From Macrostomum hystrix (lineage: Eukaryota; Platyhelminthes; Macrostomidae), in contig CATNEN010000001.1 of assembly GCA_950097015.1 (NCBI GenBank), positions 2,437,001 to 2,501,000 on the forward strand: a DNA stretch of 64,000 nucleotides. The letters are read 5' to 3'. This document shows positions 55,101-64,000 of this stretch, one piece after another. Under the pieces are notes generated by a model. The model saw nothing but the letters and a program-made list of their open reading frames with translations, searched no databases and had not been told where the DNA came from. The stretch's first letter is position 1, and each line of letters opens with the position of its first letter. The position numbers and the translations under genes were made by a program.

Positions 55101-56675
55101 CTCAGTGACTGTGAATGCAGCCGAAACAGCGAGATGCACCTGACTCATGCCAACCAGATGCACCGTCGGTTTACAGCTCAACCGTCTACTCAGCTGATTT
55201 CGTGCATTTGCAAAATCGAATCCGGCTGCAACAGGGCGATCGGATGTCAATGGGACAGAGGCAGCGACTCGTGCGGCCCCTACCAGATTAAAGAGGCCTA
55301 TTGGTTGGATGCTTCTAAAAAAGCCGGGAAAAAATTGGGCGGCAGTGAGTGCGCTGGGCTAATTGTCTCAGCCCCTGTTGATTTTGGGGGGGGAATACCA
55401 ATCTGGTGACCAGTGGAAATCCCAATCTGGTCATTAGTGTTAATCCCAATCTGTTGATTAGGGCGAATCCCAATCTAATGATTAAGGGTATCCCAATCTG
55501 TTGATTAGGGGGAATCCCAATCTGTTGATTAGGGGGAATCCCAATCTGTTGATTAGTGTGAATCCCAATCTGTTGATTAGGGGGAATCCCAATCTGTTGA
55601 TTAGGGGGAATCCCAATCTGTTGATTAGGGGGAATCCCAATCTGTTGATTAGTGTGAATCCCAATCTGTTGATTAGGGGGAATCCCAATCTGTTGATTAG
55701 GGGGAATCCCAATCTGTTGATTAGGGGGAATCCCAATCTGTTGATTAGGGGGGAATCCCAACTATTTTATTTTGGGAAATCCAAATCTAATGACTTTTGG
55801 AGGAATCGCAATCAGGTGATTTAGGGGGAATCCCAATCTAATGATTAACCGGGAATCCTAATATGATATTAAGGGGGAATCCCAATCAGCTGATTTAACG
55901 GGATTCCAAAGCTATAGGCTGAGGGGCATTAGAAATCTGAGGATTCAAATGGAATCCCAACTTGGTGATTTGTTGGAAGTTCCTATCTAGTGATTTTGGG
56001 CGTAATCCAAATCTAAAGATTTTTTACAACTCCTAGAAAATCTTTCGTAATGAGGGATATTTTTATTAGGGAAAATAACACCCACCACCACTTTTTCAGC
56101 CTGGAAGAACTGCACAACCGGGCCAGACAACATGGCCTGCTCAGAAACCGCCGTGCTGAACTACCTGGCTAGGTACGGCCAGTACTGCGTTGGGCGCAGC
56201 AGATTGCCAACTGACGAGGCGAGTGAAATAAAATATAACTAATTTGCACTTTTATTCTACTTATAGTAGACTAGTTTGAGAAAAAAACTTAAATTTTCGA
56301 GTAAAGCCAGATTTTTGCTAAAGGAAATGGTAGCCAAGTGGTTAGAGCGTTGGACCTTCGACTAGAAGGTCCAAGGTTCGATTCTCGACTTAAGTCCAGA
56401 AAAAAATGTGTGTCCTTTAGCGAGCCACTTTAAATCTGCATTGATTCAGTTCAACCAGCATTCGCTGGGGTAATTGAGGGTAGATGCGGCGCAATAGCCG
56501 GCCCAATTAGGGCAGGTGTATTAAATTATTAAGAATTGAGAAAAAAAAATATTTTTTAAATAATTTTTTTCAGGACTACGCGAGAATTCACAATGGAGGC
56601 CCGCAGGGCTGCAAGAAAGATTCAACTCTGGCCTATTGGTCGAAAATTAAGGCCTGCTTAAAACGGTTCGAATAG
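52102..56675 (+). CDS. i-type (invertebrate) lysozyme 2
   Basis: Four exons: 52102-52240, 54952-55344, 56100-56218 and 56574-56675 (phases 1, 1, 0), about 250 aa. Exon 1 is a signal peptide (MRFCFLLLPISVVLLIVCSS) plus a Cys-containing stretch. Exon 2 has an unusually Arg-rich ~85-residue region before the domain; its 5' limit is uncertain. The i-type domain reads ISCICKIESGCNRAIGCQWD (catalytic-type Glu and Asp), SCGPYQIKEAYWLDASKKAG, then WKNCTTGPDNMACSETAVLN, LARYGQYC, DYARIHNGGPQGCKKD and AYWSKIKACLKR. Domain exons 2-4 match lysozyme 1 exons 1-3 in boundary and phase, so the pair arose by duplication. The third donor is GC (GAG|GCGAGT) where lysozyme 1 has GAG|GTAAGC. Intron 1 is 2.7 kb of 21-bp arrays, intron 2 has a 24-bp array, and intron 3 a SINE. 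Confidence 0.88.
52276..53720. repeat. 21-bp array A in lysozyme 2 intron 1
   Basis: About 69 units of TTAGGTCAATATTTGATCAG-type sequence, alternating between ATTTGATCAGTT and CTTTGATCATCT forms. A marker variant CATCTAAGGTCAATC recurs at 53308 and 53665, 357 bp or 17 units apart, together with its neighbours, so a 17-unit block was duplicated. Confidence 0.97.
53721..54893. repeat. 21-bp array B in lysozyme 2 intron 1
   Basis: About 56 units sharing TTAGCTGATCAT and GAGATCA/TTAGATCA, directly continuing array A with the same period and without loss of frame. Each unit has two GATC words and the palindrome TGATCA. The 3' part is more variable. Confidence 0.95.
55390..55860. repeat. 24-bp array in lysozyme 2 intron 2
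   Basis: About 14 clean copies and several diverged ones of a unit with GGGGGAATCCCAATCTG and TTGATTA. The outer copies are progressively diverged. Confidence 0.95.
56326..56525 (+). repeat. SINE family 1 copy in lysozyme 2 intron 3
   Basis: GGTAGCCAAGTGGTTAGAGCG (A box) and GGTTCGATTCTC (B box) frame a tRNA-like head, then TGTGTCCTTTAGCGAGCC and the GGGCAGGTGTATTAAAT end. The middle with CCATGG is deleted. Confidence 0.8.
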
Positions 56676-56824
56676 TTTTTGTGACAGTCTTCAAGTAAAC
56701 TGCTGCTGGAATGAGAACTATATTGACAAGGATCCTGACTGAACTAAAAAAGCTAAAATTAAAAATGACTTCGCTAAAAGTTTAACTGTCGAAAGTTCAT
56801 TAAAGCGCATTCATAGTAAATTCG

Positions 56825-57175
56825 AGAGGAAACCCAATGATCGTTTCTGGGGAATCCCATCGATTTACGAGAGGGGAATCTCATTGATAGTTTCGGCTAT
56901 TGGGAGGGGAATCCGATCGATGGTTATTTGGAGGGAAATCCAATTGACGGTTATTGGGAGGGGAATCCTATTGATGGTTGTTGGAAGGGGAATCCGATCG
57001 ATGGTTGTTGGGAGGGGAATCCGATCGATGGTTATTTGGAGGGAAATCCAATTGACGGTTATTGGGAGGGGAATCCTATTGATGGTTATTTAGAGGGAAA
57101 TCACATTGATGGTTATTGGGAGGGGAATCCGATTTATGATTATTGGGAGGGAAATCCCATTGATGATTTCTGAGA
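56825..57175. repeat. ~26-bp array after lysozyme 2
   Basis: About 12 imperfect copies of GGGAGGGGAATCC + GATTGATGGTTATT, varying by a few bases in length. Confidence 0.9.
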
Positions 57176-57659
57176 AGTAATGTAATAAAGAGTTTTTGTG
57201 AAGGGAATCCCATTTAAGGAGAATTCAGTCGCTGATTTCATGTGTAATTGATTGTTAATCTTTTTGGTAAATATTTTTATTTCAGGAAATTCCCTTACAG
57301 CAATTAAAATTTTTACTATATCTGATGATTCTTTTAGGGAATTCCCTGGGTAAAATTCAAGGCTTGCAATATTTGATTCGTTCAACGAAAGTTTTTCAGC
57401 TTATTCTAATTCTTTAACCCAAAATTTTTACTAATTTCAGAAATATCTAAACTTCCTTGAAGTTTGGAAGGAAATTTTTAGCGTTTTGAGTATATTAATA
57501 ATCAATAAACTAAATTTCCATGAGCGAATGATGCAGAATGTTTAAACAATTAGAAATATTTTATTTTTGCTTGCATTCGAAATATTTATTTTGACAATGG
57601 ATTATTTAGTTTAGGACAATGCCGGAAAATTTTTTTTTTATTTTGCTTTATCCCATTTT
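57176..57659. other. AT-rich spacer
   Basis: No feature recognised, apart from scattered GGGAATTCC words that foreshadow the following array. Confidence 0.4.
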
Positions 57660-58297
57660 TAAAGTTTGTTAATCTCCTAGACCTGGAATTCCCCACTTTC
57701 AAAAGTCAGCAATCTCTTAGACAGGGAATTCCACCCAGTTCCAAGGTCAGCAATCTCTTAGACAGGGAATTCCACCCAGTTCCAAGGTCAGCAATCTCTT
57801 AGACAGGGAATTCCACCCAGTTCTAAGGTCAGCAATCTCTTAGACAGGGAATTCCACCCAGTTCCAAGGTCAGCAATCTCTTAGACAGGGAATTCCACCC
57901 AGTTCCAAGGTCAGCAATCTCTTAGACTGGGAATTCCACCCAGTTCCAAGGTCAACAATCTCTTAGACAGGGAATTCCACCCAGTTCCAAGGTCAGCAAT
58001 CTCTTAGACAGGGAATTCCACCCAGTTCCAAGGTCAGCAATCTCTTAGACAGGGAATTCCCCACTTTCAAAAGTCAGCAATCTCTTAGACAGGGAATTCC
58101 CCACTTTCAAAAGTCAGCAATCTCTTAGACAGGGAATTCCCCACTTTCAAAAGTCAGCAATCTCTTAGACAGGGAATTCCACCCAGTTCCAAGGTCAGCA
58201 ATCTCTTAGACAGGGAATTCCACCCAGTTCCAAGGTCAGCAATCTCTTAGACAGGGAATTCCACCCAGTTCCAAGGTCAGCAATCTCTTAGACACAG
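57660..58297. repeat. 41-bp minisatellite
   Basis: About 15 units with CAGCAATCTCTTAGACAGGG and AATTCCACCCAGTTCCAAGG; four copies have CCCCACTTTCAAAAG instead, three of them in a row. It lies just 3' of the TPMT-like gene. Confidence 0.95.
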
Positions 58298-58473
58298 GGT
58301 GTTTCTGTTTAAGGAAAATATATATCAAAGTATACAGGATTCTCTAGTTGAATGTCACGAGTCTGGGATTCCCAAATTAGAAGAATAATCAAAATAGTCG
58401 CGCGAAAAAGCGACAATCAAGCAAGCGAATTGCAGGTCAAACCTAATTTGCGGGTCTAACGGATTGGCAGTAA

Positions 58474-60680
58474 CTAAAACTCGTTGCACATCAGTGTGAT
58501 TTGCAGTTCGGCCTGAAACGGATCCAGATCTGTTGGCAGAAAAGGTCCGCGAAACAGCTCTTTGAATGGAGCCGTCATAACGGCGGCCTTCCAGTTAACA
58601 ATTGTTTTGACACGAGACACGTTCTCAGTGCGCAGGTGTTGGCCAAGTAGTTCTTGAATTTCTGCGTCAAACACCGGATGCGGCGGCAGCAGAAACACGG
58701 TCGGGTCATACTCCATAGTCTCAATTAGTAGGTGGAAATTTTCCGCCCTACAATGCATTAATTGACGCACGTAGGCTTTGCGTTGGTCAACGTTGAGACA
58801 CGAGAAAGCGCAGCGGTCCCACACGAAATTGTACTGATGATCCAGGTAGGAGCAGCAGGTGAAGAAATTGCAGACAAAGATGCGGAGACGCCTATCCGGT
58901 GTGCGACAGAACTGGATGCCGTTGGGCAGAAGGCAGCGCTCCAGCTTCAACTCCCGATGTCTCTGTCGGTGATTTAATTCTAGAGCGTTCAATTTGTTTC
59001 TATTTTTAGAACAGCTGCTGGGAAACCCCTGAATGTGAAAGGCCAATGGCGAAAGTCCGTTGCCAAAAAACATCATGTTTTAGGACGACTTTGGCATGAA
59101 GCTGTCACGTGATATTTAGGGTTCAAATGTTGCTATTTTTTAAACAGCATTGTGTGAATGACTTTGAGGACGCTGGCTCAGAGCTGCCACGTGATATCTA
59201 ATGTATCTAGTGATAACCACGTGATATTGAACACGAGGTTGCTAATTGAATTTCGAAGGTCAAATAGAGTAACTTGAGACCGTCCATGGCTAGAAAAAAA
59301 TACGGATGTTAGAGAATGACCTTGGCTGTTTACGTGACAGTTCGGGGGCAAACTGTTGCTATTTTTAGATAAGTATGCTATCTATGTTATCTGACTGCGC
59401 CCAGAACTCTAACACGCGAGGAAGTTCATTTTAGGACGTGTCGAAAGGTCGAATAAAATAATTCATACGAGGATGACCTTGAGAACGACCAATAAAAAAG
59501 TGCTCATACTGACATTGACAAACGTATTGACAGCACGCTGATTGCTCTCGACGCCGGTGACAAAGACGCCCTGGTGATAAAGCCAGACCAGATCATGGGA
59601 GCAGCCGGACATGGGTACAAGTGCATAGAAGCTTTGCCTCCCCGAGTAGCCGTCCTGGACACCAAGTCGGTGCACGACGGAGTCCCAGTAGCTCTTCAGA
59701 CTCTCGGAGACATCTCTGCGGTGCCAGTAAGGGCGAATAGTGGCCCGGCTATCACCGAAGGTGTGGTTATAGACAGAGTCCCAGAGCTCTTCGTCCAGGG
59801 CGATGCGTCGATAAGATGTAACTAAAGAAGACAGGGGCTCCATCGCTGCTAGGTACATTGTCTGCAGCATGTGCCTGTGTTCCTTCGTTCCATGGCTTTC
59901 CTATGGAACACAGAGCAAAACGAGAACAAGCAGGAAGATTATTGTTAGAAATTTCTAGCAACGATACCATGAGAAACTTTAAATATCCGAAACTAATAAA
60001 AACTTAAGAAATCCAAAACCTAGGAAATCCGAAACTTAAGAAATCCGAAACTTAAGAAATCCGAAACTTAAGAAATCCGAAACTTAGGAAATCCGAAACT
60101 TAAAAAATCCGAAACTTAAGAAATCCGAAGCTCAAGAAATCCGAAACTTAAGAAATCCGAAACTTAAGAAATCCGAAGCTCAAGAAGTCCGAAACTTAAG
60201 AAATCCGAAACTTAAGAAATCCGAAGCTCAAGAAATCCGAAACTTAAGAAATCCGAGATTTTTGTATATCCAAAACTAAAAAAACGAAGACAATTAAAAT
60301 AAACGAAACATTGAATCAGAAAAGTAACAAGTTTTCATTGCACTTTAATCGACCACTTACCGCCTCTGTCGTCTGCGTCTTTGGCAGTTGTTTAAAAAAT
60401 GATGCAGTCTAAAAAAAGTTTTTTTAAAGGCGAAAAAGTATTTGTAAATTTAGTCCTCATTTAGTAAATCATATTTGTTTTTATATGAAGCCCTATTTCG
60501 ATTTATGAATGTTAAAACAATTGAAAATGAATGAAGTTCGGCATAAAAAATAAAACTTTAGTGCTCAGAAGCCATCGCACTACTCACAGTGGGCTTGCCT
60601 AACCGACTAGCACCGATGGTCAGTACAGGTTCGTCCAACTGACAGTTCTTCTGTTTTTGAGGCGCAATAATCGGTTGCAT
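58474..60680 (-). CDS. thiopurine S-methyltransferase-like (TPMT family) enzyme
   Basis: Four minus-strand exons, 60680-60588, 60408-60361 (48 nt), 59900-59514 and 59028-58474, all phase 0, about 360 aa. The TPMT core starts near residue 100: RPYWHRRDVSESLKSYWDS, the SAM-binding segment FYALVPMSGCSHDLVWLYHQ then VFVTGVESNQRAV, after the last intron LRIFVCNFFTCC, the WDRCAFSCL box (TPMT: IWDRGAL), YDPTVFLLPPHPV and a C-terminal FKELF. TPMT-family enzymes transfer methyl from S-adenosylmethionine to small thiol, selenium or tellurium compounds. TPMT is about 245 aa; here a ~95-residue N-terminal extension (MQPIIAPQKQKNCQLDEPVL...) has no known domain. The last intron boundaries (AAT|GTCAGT and CACATTCAG) were chosen for phase. 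Exons 1-2 lie between two inverted arrays of the same 16-bp repeat. Confidence 0.82.
60003..60260. repeat. 16-bp array in TPMT-like intron 2 (left arm)
   Basis: About 16 units of CTTAAGAAATCCGAAA. It is the reverse complement of the array at 60868-61345. Confidence 0.95.
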
Positions 60681-60867
60681 TTGTCAATTTTTTTTCGAGT
60701 GAGTACTTAGTTTTGAGATCGAAATTATCGAATTATCAACCATTGAAATAGTTTTTTCCTGCTGTCCTAAGTAGGCAAATAAATTTTTTTACTTGGAACG
60801 ACTTTTGGACATAGACAAAGTCAATGAACTTGGAAAGAAATTGAGGAACGATACTTCGTTGTAAGTC

Positions 60868-61345
60868 TCTTAAGTTTCTGATTTCTTAAGTTTCTGATTT
60901 CTTAAGTTTCTGATTTCTTAAGTTTCTGATTTCTTAAGTTTCGGATTTCTTAATTTTCGGATTTCTTTAGTTTCGGATTTCTTTAGTTTCTGATTTCTTA
61001 ATTTTCGGATTTCTTAAGTTTCGGATTTCTTTAGTTTCTGATTTCCTAAGTTTCGGATTTCCTAAGTTTCGGATTTCCTAAGTTTCGGATTTCTTTAGTT
61101 TCTGATTTCTTAAGTTTCTGATTTCTTAAGTTTCTGATTTCTTAAGTTTCGGATTTCTTAATTTTCGGATTTCTTTAGTTTCGGATTTCTTTAGTTTCTG
61201 ATTTCTTAAGTTTCGGATTTCTTAAGTTTCGGATTTCTTTAGTTTCTGATTTCCTAAGTTTCGGATTTCCTAAGTTTCGGATTTCCTAAGTTTCGGATTT
61301 CTTAAGTTTCGGATTTCCTAAGTTTCGGATTTCTTAAGTTTCGGT
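60868..61345. repeat. 16-bp array upstream of the TPMT-like gene (right arm)
   Basis: About 30 units of TTTCTTAAGTTTCGGA with TCTGA and CCTAAG variants. It is the inverse of the array at 60003-60260, with about 600 bp between them. Confidence 0.95.
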
Positions 61346-61399
61346 TAAGTCTCAATTAATCTGATGTAAAATCATTTACTTTCTTACTTACTTAAATCA

Positions 61400-61955
61400 T
61401 GTTTCTTAGCACCATCACAATCCTTTCATAATCCTATCACAGTCCTTTCAGTCATAACTCAATCACAATCCTATCAAAATCACATTCCAATCTTATCACA
61501 ATCATATCACAATCCTATCACAAATTTATCACAATCCTATCACAATCCTATCACAATCCTATCACAATCCTATCACAATCCAATTAAAATCTTATCACAA
61601 TCCTAGCACAATCCTATCACAATCCAATTAAAATCTTATCACAATCCTATCACAATCGTATCACAATCTTATCACAATCATATCCCAATAATATCACAAT
61701 CATATCACAATACTATCACAATCCTATCACAATTTTATAACAATCCAATTCCAATCTTATCACAATCCTATCAATATCCTATCACAATCCTTTCACAATC
61801 CTATCAAAATCCTATCACAATCCTATCACAATCCTATCAATATCCTATCACAATCCTATCACAATCCTATCAATATCCTCTCAAAATCCTATCAGAATCC
61901 CATTATAATCCTATCACAATCCTATTACAATCAGATTACAATCCTTTCTAAATTC
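61400..61955. repeat. 11-bp array
   Basis: About 50 units of AATCCTATCAC with many substitutions. It follows the 16-bp array after 55 bp. Confidence 0.92.
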
Positions 61956-62834
61956 AATCAATATCGGATTTAATATCTGATCACAATTCCACCTAACCAT
62001 TTTATTAATTTTATTATTTCAAGCCTCACTTGCATGTGAATCCTAGCCCAAAGCCAATTCATTATAAAACCTAGCTGCACTAATAAAGAAAAAAATCTAA
62101 AATGCCGCCATTCATCAAATTTTAATTTTTCATTATCTTTGCTGTCAATTTCTATTCATAGTCTTCATTTGAATTTCATCAATCTCTAAAGCCGTTTTCA
62201 AAAACAGAATTTCTTTGTAAAAAATAAAATTTTATTTTTTGTTCAATATAATATTGTAAACGAACAATGTCTTATTGTTTGTTATAATCCGGAACTTATG
62301 TTTCTTGTCTTGCTCGACTCAAATTGTTCTTTAAAATGTTTTTACATGAGTTCATAAAAATTATCAGATTTTTTTACAAATTCAACTTTTTGCAATTGGA
62401 ATGTGTACTTTTACGAAGGAATTGATAAAAGCTTATTTGTTTTGAAACGACGACAGTACAATTTATAATTAAAATAGACAAGTATACAGTAGTTTACAAT
62501 CACTTACCTAGACTTATCTGATGATATATGCATGACATTAAAGTAAAAAATAACTCCTAACAAGAACTAATCACAAAATCTGTGTTCTCGAACAAGGGCA
62601 ACAAATATTTCTTTTTTGCACACTATAAAGTACTTTGTAGATTATTTTCGAATAAAAATATGTTTCAGAAATTTGTAACCAAACCATACACCAAAATGAC
62701 GCTTAATTCGACTGATCCTTGTGCAACAAACCTAGAAAAAATATAAACCTGATCACGAGGATAGCACTATGATATAGACAAAATTATTTATTTGCGAATA
62801 ATAGGAAAAGACATCATGCAAGGCCCTATGACCG
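61956..62834. other. AT-rich spacer
   Basis: No gene, RNA or array recognised. Confidence 0.5.
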
Positions 62835-63330
62835 CCGCCCACTCCCCCAGCCCTAAGATCGCCACCCCTCCCCCAGCCCTAAGATCGCCAACCCCTCCCA
62901 CAGCCCTAAGATCGCCAACCCCTCCCACAGCCCTAAGATCGCCAACCCTCTCCCACAGCACTAGGATCGCCACCCCCTCCCCAGCTCTAAGATCGCCAGC
63001 CCCTCCCCAGCCCTAAGATCGCCAACCCCTCCCACAGCCCTAAGATCGCCAACCCCCTCCCACAGCACTAGGATCGCCACCCCCTCCCCAGCTCTAAGAT
63101 CGCCACCCCCTCACCAGCCCTAAGATCGCCACCCCCTCCCACAGCACTAGAATCGCCACCCCCTCCCACAGCACTAGAATCGCCACCCCCTCCCCAGCTC
63201 TAGGATCGCCACCCCCTCCCCCAGCACTAGGATCGCCACCCACTCCCACCAGCACTAGGATCGCCACCCCCTCCCACCAGCTCTAGGATCGCCACCCCCT
63301 CCCCCAGCACTCCTCCCCAGCCCTAAGATG
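62835..63330. repeat. GC-rich 26-27-bp array
   Basis: About 18 units with CAGCCCTAAGATCGCCACC/CAGCACTAGGATCGCC and CCCCTCCC, strongly C-rich on the plus strand. It is the only GC-rich array of the window and lies about 200 bp 3' of the GPCR gene. Confidence 0.95.
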
Positions 63331-63520
63331 GCCACCCCCTCCCCCAGCCCAAATACCACCAACCCTCCACGAAGATAAGGCAAAGAAAAAAAGTAGGCAA
63401 GGAATTTCCAACTGTAAACAACATCTAGACTGGTCAACAACACAGAGTCCGTAGCTTCAATACCCTCTAGCATCCACAATCACTATCCAGATAGTGGCAG
63501 ACGCAGATGCAAATAAATTG
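63331..63520. other. likely 3' UTR of the GPCR gene
   Basis: A short unique stretch between the array and the minus-strand stop codon at 63521. No poly(A) signal was identified with certainty. Confidence 0.3.
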
Positions 63521-64000
63521 TCAGTCTCCTAAACTCAGTAGCGGAGCCAAGTGCAGCCAATCCTGCTGCTCAGTACCTTGGCGTCCTGGTTCGACATCTG
63601 CCACGAAAACTTCATCATCAAATGGGACCGCTATCTGATTGCGATTCGGCTGTCTATTAATCTGCTGCTGTGGCGCTGGCACTGGAGGAGGCGAAGTAGG
63701 CGGAGTGGTCGGTAGCGGCTGGCCCCACTCGCGACGAACACGTCGTCGACTGGAGCAGCAGCAGCGAAGAAGGGTGCGACGAAAGAGCTGCGTTGTTGAC
63801 ACATAGATGACAAAGTTCATCAGGCTATCCAACTGTGTCAGGACGTTAACAATAAACATCAGCGCAGCGCTTTTGATCTTCATGTAGGCCAGAAGGCAGG
63901 TCGGCAGTTCGAGTCCGGCGAATGCCAGCGACAGCAGCAAGACGGTACGTTCAACTCGACGATCGCGAATTCGACGACGCGCCAGTGCGACTTCGCTGCC
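63521..64000 (-). CDS. rhodopsin-class (class A) GPCR, C-terminal part, runs off the window
   Basis: The minus-strand frame is open from the window edge to a stop at 63521 (about 159 codons). It begins in the third cytoplasmic loop ([17 protein letters not shown]), then helix 6 ([20 protein letters not shown], with the central Pro), then helix 7, [19 protein letters not shown]; the usual NPxxY is MNFVIY, as in a number of invertebrate neuropeptide receptors. [15 protein letters not shown] is the eighth-helix region with Cys residues for palmitoylation. The tail is Pro/Gln-rich ([14 protein letters not shown]) and acidic at the end. The layout suggests a peptide (FMRFamide-like) receptor, but ligand class cannot be shown without helices 1-5. 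Confidence 0.75.
   Translation of the reverse strand, partial: GSEVALARRRIRDRRVERTVLLLSLAFAGLELPTCLLAYMKIKSAALMFIVNVLTQLDSLMNFVIYVSTTQLFRRTLLRCCCSSRRRVRREWGQPLPTTPPTSPPPVPAPQQQINRQPNRNQIAVPFDDEVFVADVEPGRQGTEQQDWLHLAPLLSLGD

Noticed and set aside
54900..57175. Arrays as CRISPR-like repeats
   Set aside because: Units are contiguous without spacers, in introns and flanks of animal genes; these are minisatellites.

Overview
This is eukaryotic, metazoan DNA. Protein-coding genes are split by GT-AG introns, and the recognisable families are animal ones: a clarin, BLOC1S5/Muted, an ABCG half-transporter, two invertebrate-type (i-type) lysozymes, an RNase T2, a thiopurine-methyltransferase-like enzyme and a rhodopsin-class GPCR. 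i-type lysozymes and heavy loads of tRNA-derived SINEs suggest an invertebrate, possibly a lophotrochozoan. I cannot name the species from the sequence. Exons are GC-richer than the AT-rich introns and spacers.

Layout. 1-400: a decayed mariner transposase. 1487-5503 (minus): a five-exon gene for a beta-propeller-like membrane protein, with a different minisatellite in three of its four introns. 6455-9790: transposon debris, with a 98-bp palindrome, a nearly intact Crypton-type tyrosine recombinase, a hAT transposase tail, a possible DDE transposase fragment and a solo-LTR candidate. 10021-12966: a three-level nest, with a 281-bp MITE inside a LINE inside a 19-bp-TIR element. A second MITE copy lies at 13069. 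13349-18600 has no gene that I can support. 19033-19851: a four-helix membrane protein. 22145-25020: two long arrays (16-bp and 14-bp units). 27465-28076 (minus): an unknown small protein. 29365-31854: ABCG transporter. 32900-34162 (minus): Maf-type nucleotide pyrophosphatase. 36044-36823: clarin. 39322-43267: eight-exon RNase T2. 44706-45711 (minus): BLOC1S5. 47747-48943 and 52102-56675: a tandem pair of i-type lysozymes. 58474-60680 (minus): TPMT-like enzyme. 63521-64000 (minus): the 3' end of a GPCR.

The genes do not look like one pathway. ABCG transport, Maf, BLOC1S5 (lysosome-related organelles), RNase T2 and lysozymes all concern membranes, secretion or lysosomes, but that is probably chance except for the lysozyme pair, a clear local duplication with a shared domain-exon pattern.

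The most striking property is the density of unrelated minisatellites. About 20 arrays (units of 11-58 bp) fill introns and spacers, each with its own unit, and at least two show higher-order duplication. Two tRNA-derived SINE families are also common; one is concentrated between 30 and 46 kb, mostly in introns. Exon limits were deduced by hand from reading frame, phase and splice sites and have not been checked against transcripts.
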